The position numbers and the translations under genes were made by a program. Below, one piece after another: positions 1-5,520 of a stretch of 7,712 nucleotides of DNA. The stretch lies in the NCBI GenBank assembly GCA_025462785.1, contig JAOAPG010000128.1, positions 1 through 7,712 of the forward strand. The letters are read 5' to 3'. Position 1 is the first letter of the stretch. Each line of letters opens with the position of its first letter. Origin of the DNA: Acidobacteriaceae bacterium (GTDB lineage Bacteria; Acidobacteriota; Terriglobia; Terriglobales; Acidobacteriaceae). The notes beneath the pieces are model-generated. The model saw only the letters and a program-made list of their open reading frames with translations, was not told the DNA's origin and did no database searches.

Positions 1-165
1 GGTTCTCTGGGAGCAGTGATCATTCTGATGCTCTGGCTCTACATTACAGGATTAGCGATCCTGGTCGGTGGAGAGCTGAATCAAGTGATCGAAAACGAAG
101 ACAAGAGGATTGCAGCCTTTGAAGCCAAGAAGAGAAAGATTCAGGAACAGCTGCGCGTGGCTTAA
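1..165 (+). CDS. YihY/BrkB-family inner membrane protein, C-terminal end (partial)
   Basis: Only the last 54 residues are in the window, in frame 1, ending at TAA 163-165. The fragment opens with a hydrophobic helix (GSLGAVIILMLWLYITGLAI) followed by LVGGELN and then a charged tail rich in Lys and Glu (roughly residues 31-54). A final membrane helix with W-x-Y and a G-x-E-x-N exit motif is typical of the last of six helices in the YihY/virulence factor BrkB family, once misnamed ribonuclease BN. These are polytopic inner membrane proteins whose transport substrate is not firmly known. The 5' part lies outside the window, so length, start and operon context cannot be judged. No clear terminator hairpin follows the stop. 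The family call is from memory of the motif and is fairly secure. Confidence 0.85.
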   Translation, partial: GSLGAVIILMLWLYITGLAILVGGELNQVIENEDKRIAAFEAKKRKIQEQLRVA

Positions 166-976
166 ATCCCACAATCGTGTTCCCACACTGACGTGGAGAA
201 TCGGAGCGCCCGTTGATTATGAATGTTTTACTGGTGTCGAAAGCGCGGGCGCGCACTCTCTCGACTTGGGTGCGCTAGCTCTATCTCTCTTGATTTCCTC
301 TGGGTCTGGCTCGCCGACGGCGCAGAGAGCAACTCACCGCTGCGGGAAACCAGCATGAAACTCCTGTCGTTCAAATTCGCCAGAAACATACGGAGAAGTG
401 GGGGACGAATTGTCCTCGGCGGTGATAAAGACGTCGAAGTCCTGGTTGGACACCGATGCTCCAGCAAGGACCAAGCCAAACGAAACCCGCGCTACTCATC
501 TTGGGGGAATATCGATGTCTAGAGACTAACCGCAGAATCGCGAGCTAGCTGCTTTGTTGCAAACTTAGCCGCCGACTTTCAAACGCGTGTGTCCAGCGCC
601 ATTTCTGGCTCCACCTTTGACCACCAAGGGTGTCCAATTTTGACCAGACATCAAATAAAGCGTTCTGTAGATCACCGAACGTGAAGGAACTAGTCCCCCG
701 TGCTACACAGTTCCTTGGTGGCGCAGTGTGGCCGGGAACCATGCTGCGCCAGCTGTTTTGTTAAAGCATGATGACCAGGGTACCTCTTTACGAATTCAAC
801 GCCAGATTCTGACGTTTCGGACACATGGACTGACGCGTCACCCTTATCAATCTGGCCGCCTGAGCAACGCTGAAATCCGCAGTGCTGGTCGATACGCCGA
901 TGTAATGTGTTGGGGGCGGTGCCTTCCTTTACGTCCGTATGGCAACAGGACTATACATGTACTCGTCGAACTAGTA
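166..976. other. Gap of about 0.8 kb without a convincing gene
   Basis: All open frames here are short, overlap one another on both strands and lack protein-like composition. The best of them, a 55-codon frame starting ATG 355 and ending at 522, has only a weak GGGA upstream and resembles nothing I recognise. The frame that runs into the next gene from 728 is not protein-like before the Met at 977. The only structured element I see is a pair of imperfect repeats at 611-646, listed separately. A gap this long in a bacterial genome may hold decayed sequence or regulatory DNA for the gene at 977. Confidence 0.6.
611..646. repeat. Imperfect 13-bp direct repeat, possible relic of an IS end
   Basis: CCACCTTTGACCA (611-623) and CCAATTTTGACCA (634-646) match at 11 of 13 positions and start 23 bases apart. 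The second copy sits in the phrase GTGTCCAATTTTGACC. Repeated short blocks of the TGTCCA-TTTT type are found at the ends of IS21-family elements, so this could be a leftover terminus. There is no transposase or partner end in the window, so the transposon reading is a weak inference; the repeat itself is directly visible. Confidence 0.3.
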
Positions 977-1795
977 ATGAAAATCGTTGTTCCTGTTCTT
1001 TTGTTAGTCGTCCTGATCCTTCCGGCGCGCAGCAGCGAGCACTCTTCCACGGAAGTACCGGCCAGTGAACTCCTGCGCCGTGTCGTTGACAACGAATCCA
1101 AGGCTGAAGAACAGGACCAGAGCCACTGGCTTTTTCAGCTTCATATAAGGACGCCCAATGGCGAAGAAGAGGTCGACGCAGTGGTGGAAACAAAGCAGGG
1201 GGATTTAAGACGACCGCTGCGGATCAATGGCCGGGAACTCACAGCGGAGGAGCAGCAAAAAGCGGACAAACAGCTCCAGCAACTAGTACATGATCCGGCG
1301 GCGCTGCGGAAATCCCTAAATGATAAGCATCAGGATGCGTCTCGCAGCCAGCGCCTGCTCAAGATGCTGCCTGACGCTTTTCGATTCAGCTACGGAGAGC
1401 GACAAGGTGACCTCGTCCAGCTCAACTTCTCGCCCAATCTGCAGTTTCGGCCACCAAGCCGCGAAGCGCAGGTTTTTCACGCCATGGAGGGCAGTATATG
1501 GGTCGACGGCAAGCAAGCCAGGGTGGAGGAGATCAGGGGACGTCTTATGAACCTAGTGAAATTTGGGGGTGGATTACTGGGACACTTGGATAAGGGTGGC
1601 ACTTTCGAAGTTAAACAGGCGGAACTTCGGCCCGGGTATTGGGAATGGACAGTACTGAACGTCCAAATGAAGGGGAAGGTGCTCTTTTTCAAAACGATCG
1701 GCGTGCAGCAGAACTATTCCCGCAGCCACTTCAAACAGGTTCCAGATAATCTGACTCCTGCTCAGGCCGTGGAGATCCTTCGAACCCAAAAGTAA
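977..1795 (+). CDS. Exported protein of unknown function, possible LolA-like beta-rich fold
   Basis: The protein has 272 residues. I chose ATG 977 because it is followed directly by a good signal peptide: MKIV, then a hydrophobic run (residues 3-16, VVPVLLLVVLILPA), then a polar S/E/T-rich start of the mature chain near residue 19-24. The frame stays open upstream to 728, but that part is not protein-like. No strong Shine-Dalgarno precedes 977 (the nearest AGGA is about 28 bases away), which leaves the start slightly uncertain. Residues about 28-130 are charged and largely helical. Residues about 135-250 show alternating beta-strand patterns around GSIWVDGKQARVEEI and WEWTVLNVQMKGKVLFF. The phrase 'G-x-I-W-V-D' with paired strands recalls LolA/outer-membrane lipoprotein-sorting-like folds, but I cannot name the family. 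It would act in the periplasm or cell envelope. It is flanked by gaps on both sides, so it is probably transcribed alone. Confidence 0.78.
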   Translation: MKIVVPVLLLVVLILPARSSEHSSTEVPASELLRRVVDNESKAEEQDQSHWLFQLHIRTPNGEEEVDAVVETKQGDLRRPLRINGRELTAEEQQKADKQLQQLVHDPAALRKSLNDKHQDASRSQRLLKMLPDAFRFSYGERQGDLVQLNFSPNLQFRPPSREAQVFHAMEGSIWVDGKQARVEEIRGRLMNLVKFGGGLLGHLDKGGTFEVKQAELRPGYWEWTVLNVQMKGKVLFFKTIGVQQNYSRSHFKQVPDNLTPAQAVEILRTQK

Positions 1796-2211
1796 AACAG
1801 GGTTCAGAGGGAGTGACATGCGTGGCTAGGAAGGCGATCGCATCCTGTTCGGCAAATATTCCGAGACCATCCCGGTTAGATCACTTGCGTGAGAGCGGCG
1901 CACGGGAGTTATTTCCCGCACGCGCTGCTCGACAACCCCCTGGCGGGAGATGAAGTATACGGTTCTGCATTTCTCGCGCAGGTGCGCAAGAGTCTAGAAA
2001 ATTAGAGAAAAGGGTGCCGCTAGACACCGCCGTCACATTGCGTTCACCGTGCGGACTACGCCTCCTCGTATCATTCAGCAAACCAAGCGGAGTGTGAATG
2101 GGAACAGATGCTAACTTGAAAGTTAATACAGACAACACCTGATAATCCTACTTCTAAATTTACTGTAGAACAGAACACAATTCGTCATAATCAGTTCGGA
2201 GTGGATGGATT
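1796..2211. other. Intergenic gap of 416 bases
   Basis: I see no convincing gene here. An 85-codon frame on the minus strand (1881-2138) is Arg/Ser/Pro-rich and has no recognisable domain. The right end becomes AT-rich from about 2110 and holds the candidate promoter for the downstream operon. No clear intrinsic terminator follows the stop at 1795. Confidence 0.6.
2116..2146 (+). promoter_or_regulatory. Candidate promoter for the 2212-4413 operon
   Basis: TTGAAA (2116-2121) and GATAAT (2141-2146) resemble sigma-70 -35 and -10 boxes. The 19-base spacer is longer than the ideal 17. They lie in an AT-rich stretch about 65 bases before the ATG at 2212. The -35 box is inside a small inverted repeat, AACTT-GA-AAGTT (2113-2124), which could be an operator half-site pair or chance. 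Acidobacterial promoters are poorly defined, so this is a weak call. Confidence 0.3.
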
Positions 2212-2505
2212 ATGAGCTCGTTGCGTCTTTCATCTCCTGAGCCAGCAACCTGGAGAGCCTTGTACAAAGCTGCTCTCTTCGAAATGGATCGCGCGAAACT
2301 CCCCGAGCGCATCGCGGAAGCAGAGAAGGCTCTTGTAATCCGCGCACGAGAATTGTTCAAGGCAAACGGGCACGACTGCGAGGAGAAGGAAGCGTTGGAG
2401 AACGCAAGGTTCGCCTTGCATGCATTTGGGAACGCGTGGCAGCGGGAACCACGTACGCTGTTCCGTCAGCTTGAGGACTCGAATGTCCTAAAAGCCACGA
2501 CGTGA
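2212..2505 (+). CDS. Small conserved helical protein of unknown function
   Basis: The product has 97 residues, no signal peptide and no membrane segment. The start ATG 2212 has GGAG at 2198-2201, ten bases upstream, an acceptable ribosome binding site. Residues about 12-50 (WRALYKAALFEMDRAKLPER, then IAEAEKALVIRARELF) and about 58-72 (EKEALENARFALHAF) form two or three amphipathic helices, with a short loop around NGHDCEE. I recall small proteins with this W-x-x-LY-x-AALFE-D plus KL-x-x-RI-x-EAEKAL pattern as repeated hypothetical proteins in acidobacterial genomes, often next to signalling genes, but know of no function. Only 25 bases separate its stop from the kinase start, so the two are probably co-transcribed. 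A role linked to the kinase is only a guess from position. Confidence 0.75.
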   Translation: MSSLRLSSPEPATWRALYKAALFEMDRAKLPERIAEAEKALVIRARELFKANGHDCEEKEALENARFALHAFGNAWQREPRTLFRQLEDSNVLKATT

Positions 2506-2530
2506 AGTTTGTCGTAGGCACGCATGTTCT

Positions 2531-3766
2531 ATGCCCCTTGAGTTTAAGACTGCGCAAACCGAGCCCTCTTTGTCAGCGCGACTGTCGAAGAATACGTGGT
2601 TGCGTTATATTGTTGCGCTGCTGACAATCGCGACTGCGCTGGTGGCTTGCCTCGCGCTGAACCGTTTTCTCGGCGATCAATTAGCGTACATACTTCTGTT
2701 TCCAGCGGTAGCATTTGTTTCTTGGTACTGCGGAGTTGTGCCATCGATCTTGACTGTGGTTTTGGGCCTCGTTGCTGTTAAGTATTGGCTAGTCCGGCCG
2801 ACGCATTCTATTCCCGTCTCCAGCACGGCACAAAGTATTGAGATTCTTACATTCCTGTTGGCCTGCGGTCTTGTGGCGGCGATGGGAGAAGCATGCCGCC
2901 GTGATAAAGAGAAACTGCGAGCGGAACAAGGAGAGCTGGAAGAGCGAGTTAAAGAACGTACAGCAGAACTCGATGCCGCCAATCAAAGTTTACGTGAACT
3001 CAGCGGACGCTTGCTCCAGTCGCAGGATGATGAGAGACGGCGCATCGCTCGCGAATTGCACGATAGCGTAGGCCAGACATTAACAACTCTGATCATGAAT
3101 TTATCCGCCGTACGCACTGATATGGAACGACTTGCCAATACAGCCAATGCGCTTGCGGATAGCCAAGCTTTGGTTCAGGAGATGAGTAAAGAGGTTCGCA
3201 CCATTTCCCACTTGTTGCATCCGCCGTTGTTGGATGAAGCAGGGCTCTCGTCAGCTATTCGTTGGTATGTAGACGGATTTTCGCAGCGCAGCAAGATTAA
3301 AGTTCATCTGGAGTTTCCCGATGACTTCGGACGGCTCACGCGGGAAGTAGAAACGGCTATTTTCCGAACCGTACAGGAATGTCTTACGAACATTCATCGT
3401 CATTCAGGAAGTTCAGTAGCGAAGATCCGCATTGCCCGCTCTACGCACTCAGTTCGTGTGGAAGTGGAAGACAGGGGCAAGGGCATGCCTCTAGAAAAAC
3501 AATATGAGATGGGCTCCGGTGGTACGCCCGGAGTTGGAATCAGGGGAATGAGAGAAAGGCTGCGACAGCTGGGCGGCACTTTGGAGATCAACGCTGACGG
3601 CAAAGGTACAGTAATCGTAGCCGAGTTGCCGATTGCGAATAGTTCCTCAACAGCGCCGCAGCTTGAGGCGAAGACAAATCGGGACATCAATGTGGCGCCT
3701 GCCGAGCTACCTCCACTGAACATAGGGGAAAATCTCTCAGCCCTTCGCAACTTGTGGCGCGCATGA
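2531..3766 (+). CDS. DUF4118-type membrane sensor histidine kinase, NarL/HisKA_3 class
   Basis: The product is a 411-residue inner membrane sensor kinase. Four hydrophobic helices (about 27-44, 49-67, 69-88, 101-119) form a DUF4118-like (KdpD-type) N-terminal bundle with almost no external loop, so it probably senses something in or at the membrane. A coiled coil follows (about 122-165, EELEERVKERTAELD-like). The HisKA_3 dimerisation/phosphotransfer region carries the H-box DDERRRIARELHDSVGQ, with phospho-acceptor His177. The HATPase_c domain has its N-box at ECLTNIHRHS (Asn287), its G1 box at DRGKGMP (314-320) and its G2 box at GVGIRGMRERL (334-344). All key residues are present, so it should be active. 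The tail after residue 370 is polar, low in structure and unexplained. ATG 2531 is the first in-frame start; its ribosome binding site is weak, so coupling to the upstream gene is possible. Kinases of this class usually pair with a NarL/LuxR response regulator, and none is adjacent, so it looks orphan. Confidence 0.93.
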   Translation: MPLEFKTAQTEPSLSARLSKNTWLRYIVALLTIATALVACLALNRFLGDQLAYILLFPAVAFVSWYCGVVPSILTVVLGLVAVKYWLVRPTHSIPVSSTAQSIEILTFLLACGLVAAMGEACRRDKEKLRAEQGELEERVKERTAELDAANQSLRELSGRLLQSQDDERRRIARELHDSVGQTLTTLIMNLSAVRTDMERLANTANALADSQALVQEMSKEVRTISHLLHPPLLDEAGLSSAIRWYVDGFSQRSKIKVHLEFPDDFGRLTREVETAIFRTVQECLTNIHRHSGSSVAKIRIARSTHSVRVEVEDRGKGMPLEKQYEMGSGGTPGVGIRGMRERLRQLGGTLEINADGKGTVIVAELPIANSSSTAPQLEAKTNRDINVAPAELPPLNIGENLSALRNLWRA

Positions 3767-4413
3767 TAGTAAATCTCATTCGATGGTGGCTCGCAGCCGC
3801 TCTTTTGTTTGCAGGCGCAGCCTCGGGCCAGAGAGCTGAACACGCGCAGACCAAATCAGTGCAAACCAGCGACCTGGCGGTGAATTTCCCGTATCAACCC
3901 ATTACCGGTCGGGAGCGCTGGACCTGGCTGCTACGGAGCACGATCGGTCCGCAGAATCTCGCTTTCGGCGTTGTCAGTGCGGGATTCGGCACCGCCACCA
4001 ACCGCCCTAAGGAATATGGCAGTACTTGGGAAGGCTTCGGAAAGCGGTACGGGATGCGGCTGACCGGAGTTTCAACGGGGAATGTAATGGAGAGCGGAAT
4101 CGGCGCTCTTTGGGGAGAGGATCCTCGCTACTTCCGATCGCCCGGAAAGCCTTTTGGCGGCCGGGTCCAAAACATCGTGAAGATGACCTTCGTGGCCCGT
4201 CACCGTGGTGGCAATCTCGCACCCGCTTACGCCCGCTACCTTGCCACCGCCGGAAACAATGTCCTATCGAACACTTGGCGTGTCGATAGCGAGGCGGACT
4301 TGCAGCACGCGGCGCTGCGGACACTTCTGGGATTTGCAGGGCGAATGGGCAGTAACGCCTTCCAAGAATTCTGGCCGGATATCAGACGACGCGTCATCAA
4401 GAAGAAGCCCTGA
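3763..4413 (+). CDS. Exported protein of unknown function, translationally coupled to the kinase
   Basis: The product has 216 residues from ATG 3763. That ATG overlaps the kinase stop as ATGA (3763-3766), a classic coupling arrangement, so I prefer it to the in-frame GTG at 3754. The N-terminus is a good signal peptide: MIVNLIRWW, then AAALLFAGAASG, with likely cleavage after Gly22-Gln23 or close by. The mature part contains a motif block WEGFGKRYGMRLTGVSTGN, then ALWGEDPRYFRSPGKPF, then a Gly/Ala-rich stretch with NVLSNTWR and a C-terminal FAGRMGSNAFQEFWPD. I recall proteins with 'GFGKRYG...EDPRYFR...SN.FQEFWPD' as common exported hypotheticals in Acidobacteriota. I know of no function. The amphipathic, Gly-rich segments would suit an envelope or outer-membrane location. 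Coupling to a membrane kinase hints that it may be part of the signal or its output, but that is inference. No strong terminator follows. Confidence 0.85.
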   Translation: MIVNLIRWWLAAALLFAGAASGQRAEHAQTKSVQTSDLAVNFPYQPITGRERWTWLLRSTIGPQNLAFGVVSAGFGTATNRPKEYGSTWEGFGKRYGMRLTGVSTGNVMESGIGALWGEDPRYFRSPGKPFGGRVQNIVKMTFVARHRGGNLAPAYARYLATAGNNVLSNTWRVDSEADLQHAALRTLLGFAGRMGSNAFQEFWPDIRRRVIKKKP

Positions 4414-4458
4414 ACAAAAGCAACGAGTTCAGCGAACCAACCTTCCGTCCATGCCGCA

Positions 4459-4622
4459 ATCATGGTCCCTCGGTCGCGGAGAACAGAGCTGATACATTCC
4501 TGCAAAGCCCTTTACATATTCTTTTTAGCTTCTTCGAAATTGCCTCCGTGAACTGCGACACTCAGTTCGACACAGGCTTCCATCCAACCGTCATCTTCGG
4601 GGCTAGTGCAACCGGCGCAGTC
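4459..4622 (-). pseudogene. HicB/UPF0150-like antitoxin remnant with an in-frame stop
   Basis: Reading the minus strand from about 4622, one frame gives PEDDGWMEACVELSVAVHGG, then NFEEAKKNM, a TAA at 4514-4512, and then RALQECISSVLRDRG in the same frame. The pattern 'DGW-x-x-AC-x-EL ... G-x-x-x-EEA-x-x-N-x-x-xAL' is the signature of the short HicB/UPF0150/DUF1902 antitoxin-like fold (beta strands, then the EEA helix). The helix that should follow NM continues across the stop, which suggests that a sense codon such as GAA became TAA. Upstream the frame closes at a TAA near 4646 and has no ATG before the core, so the N-terminus is also lost or altered. No HicA-like toxin is visible next to it. 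The match is by eye and the segment is short, so chance resemblance is possible. Confidence 0.45.
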
Positions 4623-4854
4623 CAAAAAGGTAAGAAATGGTTTCGCGCTACTTTATCGATTGCTGAAAGTGTCGCCGAGTCTCTCGTAAGTCTCAGCCGC
4701 AGCTAATGATCTAGAACGTCGCTCGTCTTAAAACGCTCGCGCCTGTCGCGACATTCTATCCAGGATGGGTTCAGATGTACACGAGGCAAGACATCGCCGA
4801 CTATGCGTTGGCTCTACTGGTCGGACTGGTGGACGAGAGTAAGCAGGGCAATAT

Positions 4855-4887
4855 GGGACGGGAGCCCGCGCGTGGAGACTCCCGCCC
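4855..4887 (-). terminator. GC-rich hairpin 42 bases past the glsB-like stop
   Basis: GGGaCGGGAG (4855-4864) can pair with CTCCCGCCC (4879-4887) with one bulged A, giving a nine-pair, mostly G-C stem over a 14-base loop. It lies 42 bases beyond the glsB-like stop on the minus strand, a plausible place for a transcript end or an RNA-stabilising structure. No U-run follows on either strand, so it does not meet the full standard for an intrinsic terminator. Confidence 0.35.
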
Positions 4888-4928
4888 AAGTTCTACGAGC
4901 GGCAGCAGGTCGAGATTCAAAATGAAGA

Positions 4929-5249
4929 TTACGCGACCTTCCGCAAATTGCTGGTACCCTTTCCCTCATCTATGGGCGTTGGGCCAGCTCCCTTGCCTCT
5001 GCCCGGAGGGCCGACAAGTAGCCGGTAGAGCAAAGTAAGGACCACCGCACCGCCGATCGCGACCAGGATCGTATAAAGCATTCCGCCCTGACCTTGGAAC
5101 CCGACGGCTCTCATGATCCAGCCGCCCACGACAGCGCCGGCAACGCCCACCACGATATCCATCAATGGTCCATATCCTGAGCCGCGCATGATCTTACCCG
5201 TAGCCCAGCCTGCGAATAATCCTACGATGATCCACCACAGTAAATGCAT
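4929..5249 (-). CDS. GlsB/YeaQ/YmgE-family stress-response membrane protein
   Basis: The product has 106 residues with three hydrophobic, glycine-rich segments (about 3-17, 31-50 and 55-80), typical of the small 'transglycosylase-associated' GlsB/YeaQ/YmgE membrane proteins. Members are usually about 80-100 residues and are induced by envelope, osmotic or acid stress; the molecular role is not settled. Motifs include WWIIVGLFAGWATGKIMRG at the start, DIVVGVAGAVVGGWI in the second helix and GGAVVLTLLYRLL in the third. The C-terminal 26 residues (GRGKGAGPTPIDEGK onward) are a polar extension beyond the usual end. The start at 5249 is well supported: GAGGT lies on the minus strand at 5259-5255, five bases before the ATG. 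It is 44 bases downstream of the DUF2382 remnant on the same strand. DUF2382 and GlsB-like genes are both stress-linked and may have formed one operon before the upstream gene was damaged. Confidence 0.92.
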   Translation of the reverse strand: MHLLWWIIVGLFAGWATGKIMRGSGYGPLMDIVVGVAGAVVGGWIMRAVGFQGQGGMLYTILVAIGGAVVLTLLYRLLVGPPGRGKGAGPTPIDEGKGTSNLRKVA

Positions 5250-5293
5250 AAACTACCTCACAAGAATGCTTGATTGAACGAGGCGCATGTAAC

Positions 5294-5518
5294 TCAAGCC
5301 GCCCTTCTCGTCTTCTGGGTTGCCTTTTCAGCGTTTTCTTGGTCCACCTCGCCCTCAGTTTCGGTTCGCAGTTCTTCATGGCGGACCTCGTCTGTTACGC
5401 GCTTTGTATCTTGCACTTGCCGCTTACCAACCTGGACTTCCTCGTTGACAACGGGCTTTTTTTCGACATGAACGCGTTCTTCGCTGAGGGGAACGCGAAT
5501 CTCCTTTTCGCCGGAACC
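5294..5518 (-). pseudogene. DUF2382 (YsnF/AvaK-like) stress protein, 3' fragment lacking its start
   Basis: A frame on the minus strand from about 5518 to the TGA at 5296-5294 encodes 74 residues: GSGEKEIRVPLSEERVHVEK, then KPVVNEEVQVGKRQVQDTKR, then VTDEVRHEELR and a charged Glu/Lys tail. The pattern 'E-x-x-I-x-VPL-x-EE-x-V-x-VEK-x-PVV-x-EEV-x-VGKR-x-V' is characteristic of the DUF2382 domain in YsnF-type general stress proteins. These usually have this domain at the C-terminus after an N-terminal PRC-barrel or similar part. Here nothing of the N-terminal part is present. Upstream the frame reaches a stop within about 50 bases without a Met, because the sequence turns into the NRAMP gene in another frame. 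It is therefore a 5'-truncated gene joined to its neighbour. The frame itself is clean, which suggests recent loss. Confidence 0.8.
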
Positions 5519-5520
5519 AA

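Larger units (their letters stand above)
4414..4928. other. Gap between convergent units, holding an antitoxin-like relic and a hairpin
   Basis: No intact gene is visible. It contains the HicB-like remnant (4459-4622, minus strand) and a GC-rich hairpin (4855-4887), both listed separately. An 87-codon plus-strand frame from ATG 4775 begins plausibly (MYTRQDIADYALALLVG) but soon becomes Ser/Arg/Pro-rich and runs 110 bases into the antisense of the glsB-like gene. It may be the decayed start of a gene, not a working one. Confidence 0.5.

Noticed and set aside
223..522. A plus-strand frame of 99 codons in the first gap
   Set aside because: No recognisable domain, weak start signals and overlapping equally long frames on the other strand.
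728..976. An upstream extension of the exported protein gene (83 extra residues from 728)
   Set aside because: The extension is not protein-like and would bury the clear signal peptide that starts at 977.
3400..3843. A 147-codon minus-strand frame
   Set aside because: It lies antisense to the ATPase domain of the kinase, whose motifs are all intact; composition is that of a shadow frame.
4775..5038. An 87-codon plus-strand frame beginning MYTRQDIADYALALLVG
   Set aside because: It turns low-complexity and Ser/Arg/Pro-rich after about 25 codons, overlaps the well-supported glsB-like gene by 110 bases in antisense, and has no clear ribosome binding site. The first codons could be a gene relic, but I cannot support a gene.
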